Assembly: GCF_000158915.1 (NCBI RefSeq)
Contig: NZ_GG657754.1
Coordinates: forward strand, 2,630,785-2,667,453
Source: Streptomyces himastatinicus ATCC 53653
GTDB lineage: Bacteria; Actinomycetota; Actinomycetes; Streptomycetales; Streptomycetaceae
Direction: 5' to 3'
DNA length: 36,669 bases
In this document: piece by piece, positions 8,346 through 16,545 of the stretch
Position numbering within the stretch: the stretch's first letter is position 1
Layout of the letters: each line of letters starts with the position of its first letter
Position numbers and translations under genes: made by a program
Notes under the pieces: model-generated
What the model was told of the DNA's origin: nothing
The model's input: the letters and a program-made list of their open reading frames with translations, nothing else
The model's database searches: none

Positions 8346-9113
8346 ATGGAACTTCGTCTCGCCACCTGCCGTTCAGCTCAGTTGAAGGCGTGGACGGGGC
8401 CGTCCGGGCCGCAGATGCATGCACTGATCACCCGTTTGTGGCGGTGCCGCCCGGACAGCGGGTGCGGGCGGCCCTGGTCACTTGCCTTCGGCGACCGGGT
8501 GCTGCTGGTCGTCCTGGGCTACCGCACCAACCTCACCATGGAGCAGCTGGCCGCGCTGTTCGCCACCACGGACTCCACCGTGCACCGGGTCACCGCCGAC
8601 CTCGCGCCGCACCTCGCCGCCCTGCTCGGCCCGCCGCCCACCGACCGGCGGGAGCTATGGCTGGTGGACGGCACCCTCATTCCGGTACACGACCAGAAGA
8701 AAACGAAGAAGTCGAAGAACTACCGGCGCAGCGTGAACGTGCAGATCGTCTGCCGGGCCCGTGACCGCCGTATCGTCGCGGTCGGTGACGCCTGGCCGGG
8801 CAACCGCAACGATGTGGTGGTCTTCCGCGAGACCCTCGGCAGGACCCTGCCCGATCACCCCCGCCTGTCCGGCGACGGTGGTTATCAAGGGATCGAGCGG
8901 ATCCGCTCGCCCCGGCGCGGGCCTGACCGGAAGATCATCAGGGACCGGGCCTACCGGCGGTTCCGCAAGCGCCGCGCCGTCGCAGAACACACCATCGCAC
9001 GCCTCAAAGACCACCGGCTCCTCCGCCAGTGCCGCCGCAAGGGAGAAGGGATCAACCACGCCGTCGCCGGTGTCGCCGCCCTGCACAACCTGAAACTGGA
9101 GATCAACAGCTGA
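8346..9113 (+). CDS. IS5-family-type DDE transposase (DDE_Tnp_4-like)
   Basis: From ATG 8346 this encodes 255 residues. The N-terminal ~90 residues form a helix-turn-helix region (TMEQLAALFATTDSTVHRVT). The catalytic DDE residues are seen in LVDGTLIPV (first Asp), SGDGGYQGI (second Asp) and AVAEHTIARLKD (Glu). The enzyme would cut and join the ends of its own element. The frame is open upstream through the tandem array, but residues before this Met are repeat-encoded, so the ATG is the sensible start. The gene appears intact and ends 43 bp before the right inverted repeat. Confidence in the family is good; the exact IS subgroup cannot be named from sequence alone. Confidence 0.87.
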   Translation: MELRLATCRSAQLKAWTGPSGPQMHALITRLWRCRPDSGCGRPWSLAFGDRVLLVVLGYRTNLTMEQLAALFATTDSTVHRVTADLAPHLAALLGPPPTDRRELWLVDGTLIPVHDQKKTKKSKNYRRSVNVQIVCRARDRRIVAVGDAWPGNRNDVVVFRETLGRTLPDHPRLSGDGGYQGIERIRSPRRGPDRKIIRDRAYRRFRKRRAVAEHTIARLKDHRLLRQCRRKGEGINHAVAGVAALHNLKLEINS

Positions 9114-9156
9114 CCACAAACCGGCGACTGCCCACAGGAAATTACGTCTGACCTGG

Positions 9157-9176
9157 CATTACGGGACATCTCTTAG
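9157..9176 (-). repeat. Right terminal inverted repeat of the element
   Basis: Read on the minus strand it is CTAAGAGATGTCCCGTAATG, pairing with the left end at 5972-5990. It lies just after the DDE transposase. From here to 9312 there is no gene; this stretch probably holds the promoter of the secreted-protein gene, but no convincing -35/-10 pair stands out. Confidence 0.65.
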
Positions 9177-9312
9177 GATTTCCGCACTTTACGATCTGGA
9201 TTGGTCATGTAGGCACGCACCGGAGGTCATGGCGGACCGGGTCGCGACTGGGCAGCCTTAGAGGCGCTTTCAGCGGACTCGTACCCATCCGACCTCCGGG
9301 AGGAAGACGGAC

Positions 9313-9828
9313 ATGACCTCGACGACGAACCGGGCCGAACGGGGCCCCCGCCGACGCGGACTGCGACGCACACTCTTCGGCGCCGCCCTCGCGTTCGGCC
9401 TGGCGGCCCTCACCCCGCTCACGGCCGAGGCCGCGCCCGCGCAGAGCGCGAGCTACGGCAGTCTGCCGGGCGAAGGCCGGTACCCCGAGCAGACGGCGTG
9501 CTCGGGCCGCTACACCCAGCCCAAAGTGCCCGGCGGGGCGACGAAGACGGCGGTCTACCAGGGCCGCACCATCACCCTCAGATACTTCTCCAGCTCCGGC
9601 TGCGGTTCGTTCGCCCGCATCGAGAACGCACCGCAGGGCTGCGCGGCGCACAGCAACCGGATCGACGGCTCCAATCTCGTGTGGGTGCTGGAGACGGTCG
9701 CCCCGGGAACCGGGTACGCCGCCACCAAGGTGATCAACAACCGTGACGGGCGGCAGAGCCGGGCCGTCCTGATCTGCGACAACCAGACGCTGGCCTCGAC
9801 CGCCTGGTACGAGGCCCGCCGCGGGTGA
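9313..9828 (+). CDS. Small secreted protein, DUF2690-like
   Basis: This 171-residue protein has an Arg-rich n-region, a hydrophobic core (TLFGAALAFGLAALTPL) and an Ala-x-Ala cleavage site (AEA|AP, after residue 40), so it is predicted to be exported by Sec. The mature part (~131 residues) has four cysteines (TACSG, SGCGS, QGCAAH, LICDN) that could form two disulfides. The pattern of a 'CSG' start, 'ITLRYFSSSGCGSFARIENA' and a late Cys resembles the DUF2690 family of secreted actinomycete proteins; the function is unknown. The ATG is well supported by a GGAGGAAG ribosome binding site 7 bp upstream. It stands alone, convergent with the FAD oxidoreductase gene. Confidence 0.75.
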   Translation: MTSTTNRAERGPRRRGLRRTLFGAALAFGLAALTPLTAEAAPAQSASYGSLPGEGRYPEQTACSGRYTQPKVPGGATKTAVYQGRTITLRYFSSSGCGSFARIENAPQGCAAHSNRIDGSNLVWVLETVAPGTGYAATKVINNRDGRQSRAVLICDNQTLASTAWYEARRG

Positions 9829-9836
9829 ACGTCAAT

Positions 9837-9859
9837 GGACCCGCCCCCTCGGCGGGTCC
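9837..9859. terminator. Bidirectional hairpin terminator
   Basis: A perfect 9-bp stem, GGACCCGCC / GGCGGGTCC, with a CCCTC loop lies between the converging ends of the secreted-protein gene (9828) and the FAD oxidoreductase gene (9863). There is no U-tract, as is common in actinomycetes. Confidence 0.75.
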
Positions 9860-9862
9860 CCG

Positions 9863-11278
9863 CTACCGTCCCCGCAGCCGCCGCCAGACCGCGCGGGCCG
9901 CGTGGTGGCCCGACATGCCGTGGACGCCGGGTCCCGGCGGGGTGGCCGAGGAGCAGAGGAAGACCGCCGGGTGGGGCGTGGCGTAGGGAACGCGGGCGAG
10001 CTTGGGGCGGATGACGGCCTGGAGGCCCTCGAAGGCGCCGCAGGCGATGTCGCCGTCGATGTAGTTGGCGTTGCGGGCGGCGAGTTCGGGCGGCCCGGCC
10101 GTCGCGCGGGCCAGCACCAGATCGCGGAAGCCGGGGGCGAAGCGGTCGAGCTGGCGCTCGATGGCGTCGGTGAGGTCTCCGGTCCAGCCGCTGGGGGCGT
10201 GGCCGTAGACCCAGAAGGTGTGCTTGCCCTCGGGGGCGCGGGTCGGGTCGATCAGGCTGGGCTGGGCGGAGATCAGGAACGGGGCGGCCGGGGGGCGGCC
10301 GTCGAAGGCGGAGCGCAGGGCGGTGCCGATCTCGCCCGCGGTCGGGCCGATGTGGACGGTCCCGGCGCGGCGCGCCTCCGGCGCGGTCCACGGCATCGGG
10401 CCGTCCAGCGCGTAGTCGATCTTGAAGGCGCCGGGCCCGTAGTGGTAGCGGCGGTACGCGTTGCCCAGCCCCGCGATCCGGGCCAGGGCGCGCGGTGAGG
10501 TGTCGAAGATGTACGCACGGGCCGGGGGCAGCTCGTCGAGCCGCTTGACCTCCGTACCGGTGTGGATGACCCCGCCCTGTTCGCGCAGGTACGAGCCGAG
10601 CGCGTCCGCGATCGACTGGGAGCCGCCGCGCGGCATCGGCCAGCCGACCTCATGGGCCGCGATCGCGAAGATCAGGGCCAGACCGGCGGTGGTCGGGGCG
10701 CTGGTGGGCGCGATGGCGTGACCGGCGAGCCCGGCGAGTATGGCGCGCGCCTTCTCGCCACGGAAGCGGCGGCTGAGGAGCGAGACCGGCAGGAGGGCGT
10801 TCAGCCCGAAGCGGGCCCAGGTCAGCGGGTCGCGCGGGACCCCGTCCCACTGGGCGCGCAGCACATCGGGGGCGAACGTGGCCCAGTTGCCGAGGTAGGG
10901 CGCCATGAGGCGGCGGTACGCGCCCGCGTCGCGCGGGCCGAGCGACCGGGCCGTCTCGCCGACCGAGCGGGCCAGCACCGCGGCGCTGCCGTCCGGGAAG
11001 GGGTGGGCGAGCGGCAGTTCGGGGTGCAGCCACTCCAGTCCGTGGCGGCCGAGCGGCATCCGGTCGAAGGCCGGGGAGCCGATGGCGAGGGGGTGCACGG
11101 CGGAGCAGGGGTCGTGCCGGAAGCCGGGCAGGGTCAGCTCTTCGGTGCGGGAGCCGCCGCCGATCGCGTCGGCGGCCTCGAAGATCTCCACCGCGCAGCC
11201 GCGGCGGGCGAGTTCGACCGCCGCGGTCAGCCCGTTCGGCCCGGCACCCACCACTACCGCGTCGAGCATCGACGGCAC
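9863..11278 (-). CDS. FAD-dependent oxidoreductase, phytoene-desaturase-like
   Basis: About 471 residues. The N-terminal dinucleotide-binding motif is [16 protein letters not shown], followed by the acidic end of the second strand ([13 protein letters not shown]), as in CrtI/amine-oxidase-type flavoproteins. The C-terminal [20 protein letters not shown] segment is the usual FAD-binding end of this group. The substrate is unknown; no carotenoid genes are nearby. Two GTG starts are possible. GTG 11278 has AGGAGG five bases upstream and gives the N-terminus [14 protein letters not shown] 11302 would add eight acidic residues and also has a GGAGGG site. The inositol-monophosphatase-family gene ends 32 to 56 bp upstream, depending on the start, so the two are probably co-transcribed. 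Confidence 0.82.
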   Translation of the reverse strand: MPSMLDAVVVGAGPNGLTAAVELARRGCAVEIFEAADAIGGGSRTEELTLPGFRHDPCSAVHPLAIGSPAFDRMPLGRHGLEWLHPELPLAHPFPDGSAAVLARSVGETARSLGPRDAGAYRRLMAPYLGNWATFAPDVLRAQWDGVPRDPLTWARFGLNALLPVSLLSRRFRGEKARAILAGLAGHAIAPTSAPTTAGLALIFAIAAHEVGWPMPRGGSQSIADALGSYLREQGGVIHTGTEVKRLDELPPARAYIFDTSPRALARIAGLGNAYRRYHYGPGAFKIDYALDGPMPWTAPEARRAGTVHIGPTAGEIGTALRSAFDGRPPAAPFLISAQPSLIDPTRAPEGKHTFWVYGHAPSGWTGDLTDAIERQLDRFAPGFRDLVLARATAGPPELAARNANYIDGDIACGAFEGLQAVIRPKLARVPYATPHPAVFLCSSATPPGPGVHGMSGHHAARAVWRRLRGR

Positions 11279-11333
11279 GTCGGCCTCCTCCTCGTCGCCC
11301 ACGGACAGTCCCTCCAGGGACCGATGGATCCAC

Positions 11334-12161
11334 TCAGCCGGCGGCGGCCAGCAGGCCCAGGATATGCCGTACGGTCGCCTCGTTCCGCGCCGCCGTGAAG
11401 GGAAGCGCGTTGCCTCCGGCGATACGGTACGGCTCGCCCGACAGCGTCGCGCTCCCCCCGCCCGCCTCGGCGACCAGCAGCAGCCCGGCGGCGTGATCCC
11501 AGGCGTTCTCCCAGGTGAAGGCGATCGCGTCGAGACGGCCGCGGGCGATGTTCAGATATTCCAGCCCGGCCGAACCGCACGGGCGCGGCGCCACGCCATC
11601 CGTCCGCAGCCCGGCCAGGGCGCGCTTCTCATGGTCGGTGGTGAAGTCGTAGTGGGATATGGCGACTTCGAGGGGCTTGCCCGGCTCCGGGGCCCCGGCC
11701 CGCAGCGGTACGCCGTCGAGGAAGGCGCCCCGGCCGCGGCGCGCCACGGCCATCAGGTCCTGTGCGGGGGCGTAGGTCCAGGAGGCGAGGAGTTCGCCGT
11801 GGTGGGCGAGGGCGACGAGGGTCGCGAAGCCCGCGTCCCCGTGGACGAACTGCCGGGTGCCGTCGACCGGGTCGACGATCCATACGGGCGCGTCGCCACC
11901 GAGGTGGGCGAGGAGGCCGGGATCGGCGTGCACGCCCTCCTCGCCCACCACCACCGAACCGGGCAGCAGCGCGGTGAGCGAGGCGGTCAGGTGCTCCTCG
12001 GCCTGCCGGTCGGCGGTGGTCACCAGGTCGTGCGGGCCCTTCTTCTCCACGATCTCGTGGGCGGCGAGCTGCCGGTAGCGCGGCATGATCTCCGCGGCGG
12101 CCGCCGCGCGCACCGCCTGCTCCACCTCGGAGAGATCACTGGCAAGAAAGTCATCGAACAT
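11334..12161 (-). CDS. Inositol monophosphatase-family phosphatase
   Basis: A 275-residue enzyme of the Mg2+-dependent, lithium-sensitive phosphatase fold. Metal ligands are visible in GEEG (73-76), [12 protein letters not shown] (~94-105) and [15 protein letters not shown] near residue 220. Members act on inositol phosphates, histidinol phosphate, fructose-1,6-bisphosphate or PAP; the sequence alone does not choose among these. It is the first gene of a leftward pair with the FAD oxidoreductase and is divergent from the transketolase operon across 175 bp. The start ATG is followed directly by the conserved N-terminal helix; no strong ribosome binding site is apparent. Confidence 0.85.
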   Translation of the reverse strand: MFDDFLASDLSEVEQAVRAAAAAEIMPRYRQLAAHEIVEKKGPHDLVTTADRQAEEHLTASLTALLPGSVVVGEEGVHADPGLLAHLGGDAPVWIVDPVDGTRQFVHGDAGFATLVALAHHGELLASWTYAPAQDLMAVARRGRGAFLDGVPLRAGAPEPGKPLEVAISHYDFTTDHEKRALAGLRTDGVAPRPCGSAGLEYLNIARGRLDAIAFTWENAWDHAAGLLLVAEAGGGSATLSGEPYRIAGGNALPFTAARNEATVRHILGLLAAAG

Positions 12162-12255
12162 GTGGTCATCGAATCACGTGCCGCCGACATGAGGTGACCG
12201 GATCACGGCCCGAGGGTGGCATCGACGTGAACGCCTCCGGCTGCTGCGCAATCCA

Positions 12256-12285
12256 TTGACACATGGCTGAAACACGACCTACTTT
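12256..12285 (+). promoter_or_regulatory. Candidate sigma-70-type promoter of the transketolase/sugar operon
   Basis: TTGACA (12256-12261, exact -35 consensus) is followed after 18 bp by TACTTT (12280-12285). It faces the transketolase genes and lies just ahead of the palindromic operator. Confidence 0.55.
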
Positions 12286-12297
12286 TCCAGCACCACA

Positions 12298-12321
12298 ATT
12301 CACTAGTGAATAGATATTCAC
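12298..12321 (+). promoter_or_regulatory. Double palindromic operator in front of the sugar operon
   Basis: Two perfect palindromes overlap: ATTCACTAGTGAAT (12298-12311) and GTGAATAGATATTCAC (12306-12321). They share the central GTGAAT half-site, so the site has three TTCAC/GTGAA half-sites. Sitting just downstream of the -10 box, it fits repression by a multimeric regulator. The SorC-family protein encoded in the same operon is the obvious candidate. Confidence 0.7.
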
Positions 12322-12336
12322 TTCAAGGACGTTCAG

Positions 12337-13218
12337 ATGCTCAGCACAGACCCAGTCGGCGCCGAAGAGTTCCGGGCGCGCCGTCACCGCATCGCCACCC
12401 AAGACCCGGACGCCCAGGTCCACGAGCTCCGGCAGCTGGCCGCCGAGGTGCGCCGGAGCGTGGTGCAGATGATCGACCAGGCGCAACTCGGCCATATCGG
12501 CGGCGACCTTTCGGTGACCGACATCCTCGTCACCCTCTTCGGAGGGGTGCTGGACGTGGATCCCGCCCAGCCCCGCAGGCCCGACCGCGACCGGTTCATC
12601 CTCAGCAAGGGGCACTGCGCCGCCTCCCTGTACGCCACGCTCGCCCACTGCGGCTACTTCCCGACCTCCGAGCTGTCCACCTTCATGGCTCCGCTCTCCG
12701 CGCTCAACGGCCATCCGAACCGGACCAAGGTCCCGGGCGTCGAGACCAACACCGGACCGCTGGGCCACGGCTTCCCCGTCGCGGTCGGCTGCGCCCTGGC
12801 CGCCCGGCTCGCGGACCGCTCGTACCGCACGTACGTCGTCCTCGGCGACGGCGAGCTCCAGGAGGGCAGCAACTGGGAGGCGGCCATGACCGCCGCCCAC
12901 TACGACCTCGGCTCGCTCACCGCGATCGTCGACCGCAACCGTCTCCAGCAGGGCGCCCGTACCGAGGAGACCAAGCGCCTGGAGCCACTGGCGGAGAAGT
13001 GGACCAGCTTCGGCTGGGAGGCGCGCGAGGTGAACGGGCACGACCACGCGCAGCTGCTGTCGGCGCTGCGCCCCTCCCCCACCGGCAGGCCGGTCGCTGT
13101 CATCGCGAACACGATCAAGGGCAAGGGCGTGTCGTTCATCGAGGACCGGGTCGAGTGGCACCACAAGGTGCCCGACGCCGGACAGGTGCGCACCGCGCTC
13201 GAGGAGCTGAGCCGATGA
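12337..13218 (+). CDS. Transketolase N-terminal subunit (ThDP-binding)
   Basis: This 293-residue protein corresponds to the first half of transketolase. The thiamine diphosphate motif is GDGELQEGSNWEAA (170-183), and other family signatures are SKGH (90-93), GPLGHG (140-145) and GHPNRT. Split transketolases use this chain for ThDP phosphate binding, with the second chain supplying the activating glutamate. The ATG is preceded by AAGGA seven bases upstream. Its stop overlaps the next gene's start (ATGA), so the two halves are translationally coupled. It is the first gene of a nine-gene operon for sugar uptake and breakdown, so it probably acts on a dedicated ketose phosphate rather than in the housekeeping pentose pathway. 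Confidence 0.9.
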   Translation: MLSTDPVGAEEFRARRHRIATQDPDAQVHELRQLAAEVRRSVVQMIDQAQLGHIGGDLSVTDILVTLFGGVLDVDPAQPRRPDRDRFILSKGHCAASLYATLAHCGYFPTSELSTFMAPLSALNGHPNRTKVPGVETNTGPLGHGFPVAVGCALAARLADRSYRTYVVLGDGELQEGSNWEAAMTAAHYDLGSLTAIVDRNRLQQGARTEETKRLEPLAEKWTSFGWEAREVNGHDHAQLLSALRPSPTGRPVAVIANTIKGKGVSFIEDRVEWHHKVPDAGQVRTALEELSR

Positions 13219-14186
13219 CCGCAGGACTCATACCCGAGAACGCCGCGCAGACCTACGACTGCCGCCAGGCGTTCGCCGAGGAACTGATCGCCCTGGCCGC
13301 CGAGGACCCGCGCATCGTCGCCGTCTGCAACGACTCGGTGGGATCGAGCAACCTGGTGCGCTTCCGGGAGCTGTACCCCCACCGTCTGATCAACGTCGGC
13401 ATCGCCGAGCAGGACCTCGTCGGCGTCGGGGCCGGGCTCGCCAACGGCGGGCTCATCCCCTTCGTGAGCGCGGCGGGCCCGTTCCTCACCGGCCGGGCCA
13501 CCGAGCAGATCAAGACCGACGCCGCCTACAACGGGCTGCCCGTCATCCTGTGCGGCCAGAGCCCCGGCATGGCGTACGGGGAGCTGGGGCCCACCCACCA
13601 CTCGATCGAGGACCTGTCGTGGATGCGGGCCATCGCGGACCTGGCCGTCGCGGTCCCGGCCGACCCGGCCCAGACGCGCGCCGCCGTCCGCTGGGCCGCC
13701 TCCCACGACGGCCCGGTCTACCTGCGCATTCCCCGGTTCAAGATCCCCGCCGTCACCCCGCAGGACGCGCCGTTCCAGCCCGGGCGCTCCCTCCAGCTGA
13801 CCGACGGGGACGACATCACGGTGATGGCCGTCGGCACGATGGTCTCCCGGGCGCTCACCGCCGCGGAGACGCTGCGCACCGAGGGCATCGGCGTCCGCGT
13901 GCTGAACATGACCTTCGTCGAGCCGATGGACGTCGACGCGGTGCTGCGCGCCGCCCGCGAGACCCGCGGCATCGTCACCGCCGAGGAGGCGACCACCACG
14001 GGCGGGCTCGGCGCGGCGGTGGCCAGCGTCGTCGCCCAGAACCGTCCGGTGCCCATGCGGATCCTGGGGGTGCACCGCAGGTTCGCGCCCACCGGCAGCG
14101 CCTCCTTCCTGCTGGAACACTTCGGCCTGACCGCCGACGGCATCGCCGTCGCCGTCCGGGAGTTGCTGTCCCATGAGCGCCGCTGA
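13215..14186 (+). CDS. Transketolase C-terminal subunit
   Basis: A 323-residue protein matching the pyrimidine-binding and C-terminal domains of transketolase. The segment NVGIAEQDLVGVGAGLA (60-76) holds the catalytic ThDP-activating Glu (E66). The THHSIEDLSWMRAI region and the C-terminal EEATTTGGLG segment are also typical. Its ATG overlaps the stop of the N-terminal subunit by four bases; the frame is open far upstream but only from this Met does it look like the family. It forms an alpha2beta2-type enzyme with the preceding chain. In the apulose-4-phosphate route a split transketolase next to an FGGY kinase does the final carbon transfer, and the gene order here matches that logic. Confidence 0.9.
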   Translation: MTAGLIPENAAQTYDCRQAFAEELIALAAEDPRIVAVCNDSVGSSNLVRFRELYPHRLINVGIAEQDLVGVGAGLANGGLIPFVSAAGPFLTGRATEQIKTDAAYNGLPVILCGQSPGMAYGELGPTHHSIEDLSWMRAIADLAVAVPADPAQTRAAVRWAASHDGPVYLRIPRFKIPAVTPQDAPFQPGRSLQLTDGDDITVMAVGTMVSRALTAAETLRTEGIGVRVLNMTFVEPMDVDAVLRAARETRGIVTAEEATTTGGLGAAVASVVAQNRPVPMRILGVHRRFAPTGSASFLLEHFGLTADGIAVAVRELLSHERR

Positions 14187-15726
14187 ACCGCTCGTCCTGG
14201 CCATCGACCAGGGCACCAGCGCGACCAAGGCGATCCTGGTCGACCGGCGCGGGGACATCGTCGCCCACGGCTCGGTCCCCCTGGAGCTGTCCACCCCCGC
14301 CCCGGGGTGGGTCGAACAGTCGGCGGAGGAGATCTGGGCGGGCTGCGCGCGTGCCGTCGCCGCCTGCCTCGACGGCCGGGACGCCTCGCGCGTCGCCGCC
14401 ATCGGCCTGAGCACCCAGCGCGAATCGCTGCTGCTGTGGGACCGGGCGACCGGGGAACCGCTGAGTCCGCTGATCAGCTGGCTGGACAAGCGCACCGCGG
14501 GCGATCCGGCGCTGTTGCGGGCCGTGCCCCGCGCGGAGCTGGTCCGCGAGGTCAGCGGGCTGCCGCTGGATCCGATGTTCTCGGCTCCGAAGGCCGCCTG
14601 GCTGCTGGACCGGTACGACCCCGACCGCCGCCGCAGCCGCGCGGGCGAGCTGTGTCTGGGCACGGTCGACTCCTGGCTGCTGTTCAAGCTCGGCGGCGCC
14701 CATCTCATCGAGGTCGGCAACGCGGCGCGCACCCAGCTGCTCGATGTGCGCCGCTGCGCCTGGGACCGGCGGCTGACCCAGATCTTCGACGTACCGCTGG
14801 AGGTGCTGCCCCAGGTCGTACCGTCGCAGGGCCCGTTCCCCAGCACCCGCGGGCTGGCGCCGCTGGCCGACGGGGTGCCGGTCACCGCGGTGCTCGGTGA
14901 CTCCCACGCGGCGCTGTTCGCCCACGCGGGCTGGACCCCGGGGACGGTCAAGGCGACGTACGGCACCGGCTCGTCGGTGATGGCGGTGGTCCCCTCGGCG
15001 GCCCGGGTCTCCTCGGGGCTGTGCCTGACCGTCGCCTGGCAGACCGGCGGGAACCCGACCTGGGCGGTGGAGGGGAACGTCCGGTCCACCGGTGCCACCG
15101 TGAACTGGCTGGCGGGCGTGCTCGGCCGCGGCCCCGCCGAACTGGCGGAACTGGCCGCCGACAGCAGCGAGGGCGTGGTCGTCGTCCCCGCCTTCGGCGG
15201 TCTCGGCGCCCCCTGGTGGGACGAGAACGCGGTGGGGCTGATCAGCGGGCTCACCCTGGGCACCCGGGCCGGGCACCTCGCACGGGCCGCGCTGGAGTCG
15301 ATCGCGTTCCAGGTCGAGGACGTGGTGGCGGCGGTCGAGCGGGAGACGGGCCCGGTCACCCGGTTGCTCGCGGACGGCGGGCCGACCGGCAACCCGGTGC
15401 TGATGCGGCTCCAGGCCGACACCAGCGGGCGGCTCGTCGAACGGGCCCTGGCCCGCGACCTGTCGGCCCTCGGCGCCGCCCATCTCGCGGGGCTGACCCG
15501 CGGGGTGTGGGACCGGGCCGCCCTGGAACGGCTGGACCGGCCCCGCGAGAGCTACGCGCCGGGCGGCGACGAGACCACCCGGGCCCGCAGGCTCGCGCAC
15601 TGGCACACGGCAGTACGCCGCGCCCGCCTCCAGCCCACCTCCGGCGACAGCGACCTTCCCCCGGCGCGGGCCGTCGGCGTACCGCACCGCACTCCCGAAC
15701 CCTCGACCGTCCAAGGAGCGTCATGA
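14173..15726 (+). CDS. FGGY-family carbohydrate kinase
   Basis: A 517-residue sugar or polyol kinase with the actin-like ATPase fold. Motifs are AIDQGTSATKA (10-20, phosphate-1), LSTQRESLLLWD, a mid-region YGTGSSVM, and FGGLGAPWWDENAVG (the C-terminal family signature). Family members phosphorylate xylulose, ribulose, glycerol, erythritol or apulose; glycerol-kinase-like features such as GWVEQSAEEIW are seen, but the substrate is not determined. It overlaps the transketolase C subunit by 14 bp and the SDR by 4 bp, so it is tightly coupled. The product is presumably a ketose phosphate used by that transketolase. The last ~30 residues are a Pro/Ser-rich tail beyond the usual family end. Confidence 0.88.
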   Translation: MSAAEPLVLAIDQGTSATKAILVDRRGDIVAHGSVPLELSTPAPGWVEQSAEEIWAGCARAVAACLDGRDASRVAAIGLSTQRESLLLWDRATGEPLSPLISWLDKRTAGDPALLRAVPRAELVREVSGLPLDPMFSAPKAAWLLDRYDPDRRRSRAGELCLGTVDSWLLFKLGGAHLIEVGNAARTQLLDVRRCAWDRRLTQIFDVPLEVLPQVVPSQGPFPSTRGLAPLADGVPVTAVLGDSHAALFAHAGWTPGTVKATYGTGSSVMAVVPSAARVSSGLCLTVAWQTGGNPTWAVEGNVRSTGATVNWLAGVLGRGPAELAELAADSSEGVVVVPAFGGLGAPWWDENAVGLISGLTLGTRAGHLARAALESIAFQVEDVVAAVERETGPVTRLLADGGPTGNPVLMRLQADTSGRLVERALARDLSALGAAHLAGLTRGVWDRAALERLDRPRESYAPGGDETTRARRLAHWHTAVRRARLQPTSGDSDLPPARAVGVPHRTPEPSTVQGAS

Positions 15727-16511
15727 CAGCGCGATACGCGGGACAGGGCGTCATGGTCACCGGGGCCGCGCGCGGCATCGGCCGCGGAATCGCCGCCCGG
15801 TTCGCCGGTGAGGGTGCCTCCGTGCTGCTGGTGGACACGGACCCCTCCGTCGAGGACTCCGCCCGGGAGCTGGCCGACGACAGCGGCACCCGCACCCTCG
15901 GCATCCGGGCGGACGTCACCTCCCCCGAGGACGTGGCCCGCGCCGTCGGGCTCGCCGAGTCCACCTGGGGACGGCTGGACGTCCTGGTCAACAACGCGGG
16001 CGTCATCACCATCAGCAGGCTCGAGGACCTGACCCACGACGACTGGCAGAAGGTCCTCACCGTCAACACCACCGGCACCTTCCTGTGCGCCCAGGCCGCC
16101 GCGGCCGCCATGCGGCGGTACGGGCGCGGCGGCCGCATCCTCAACGCGGCCTCGGGACAGGCCCGGCAGGGCTTCCTCTACACACCGCACTACGCGGCCA
16201 GCAAGTTCGGGGTGGTCGGCCTCACCCAGTCCCTGGCCAAGGAGCTGGCCGCGGACCGGATCACGGTCAACGCCTACTGCCCCGGGATCGTCGGCAGCGA
16301 GATGTGGGACTACAACGACCGCGCATGGGGTCGGCTGCTGGGCGACTACGCGCCCGGGGAGCTGATGGCCGAGTGGATCGCGGGAATCCCCCTCGGACGC
16401 GCCGGAACCCATGACGACATCGCCAATCTGCTGCTCTTCCTCGCCTCGCGGGAGGCGGAGTACATCACCGGCCAGACGATCAACGTCGACGGCGGGATGT
16501 TCATGAACTAG
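15723..16511 (+). CDS. Short-chain dehydrogenase/reductase (polyol or sugar dehydrogenase)
   Basis: A 262-residue classical SDR: TGAARGIG cofactor motif (13-20), an acidic residue after strand 2 (VDTD) favouring NAD(H), NNAG (90-93), catalytic Ser144, Tyr157 and Lys161 (YxxxK), and the C-terminal INVDGG. The segment SEMWDYND after the PG motif is like sorbitol or polyol dehydrogenases. The ATG overlaps the kinase stop; AAGGAG lies five bases upstream. In this operon it most likely interconverts a polyol and the ketose that feeds the FGGY kinase. Confidence 0.87.
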   Translation: MTARYAGQGVMVTGAARGIGRGIAARFAGEGASVLLVDTDPSVEDSARELADDSGTRTLGIRADVTSPEDVARAVGLAESTWGRLDVLVNNAGVITISRLEDLTHDDWQKVLTVNTTGTFLCAQAAAAAMRRYGRGGRILNAASGQARQGFLYTPHYAASKFGVVGLTQSLAKELAADRITVNAYCPGIVGSEMWDYNDRAWGRLLGDYAPGELMAEWIAGIPLGRAGTHDDIANLLLFLASREAEYITGQTINVDGGMFMN

Positions 16512-16528
16512 CTCCGACGACGTCGGAG
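16512..16528 (+). promoter_or_regulatory. Intra-operon hairpin
   Basis: CTCCGACGACGTCGGAG is a perfect inverted repeat directly after the SDR stop codon and before the permease gene. As RNA it makes a 7-bp stem with a GAC loop. It could damp read-through or protect the upstream message, setting the ratio of enzyme to transporter. Its role is inferred. Confidence 0.5.
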
Positions 16529-16545
16529 ACCACTCGGAGGTTTCG

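Larger units (their letters stand above)
5972..9176. mobile_element. 3.2-kb IR-bounded insertion element with IS5-type transposase and TnpB-like pseudogene
   Basis: The left end CTAAGACTTATCCCGTATG (5972-5990) and the reverse complement of the right end, CTAAGAGATGTCCCGTAATG (9157-9176), share CTAAGA and TCCCGTA blocks in the same register, so they form terminal inverted repeats. Between them lie a broken TnpB-like gene (leftward), a (GCGTCA)31 array and a DDE transposase (rightward). The outermost duplicated target could be just TA. The left end coincides with the hemC stop codon. Both end positions are inferred from this IR match only. An alternative is two nested elements, with the DDE transposase having entered an older TnpB element. 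Confidence 0.65.

Noticed and set aside
9863..11302. Carotenoid biosynthesis cluster suggested by the CrtI-like oxidoreductase
   Set aside because: No phytoene synthase, cyclase or prenyltransferase gene is nearby; CrtI-like flavoproteins of unknown function are common in Streptomyces.
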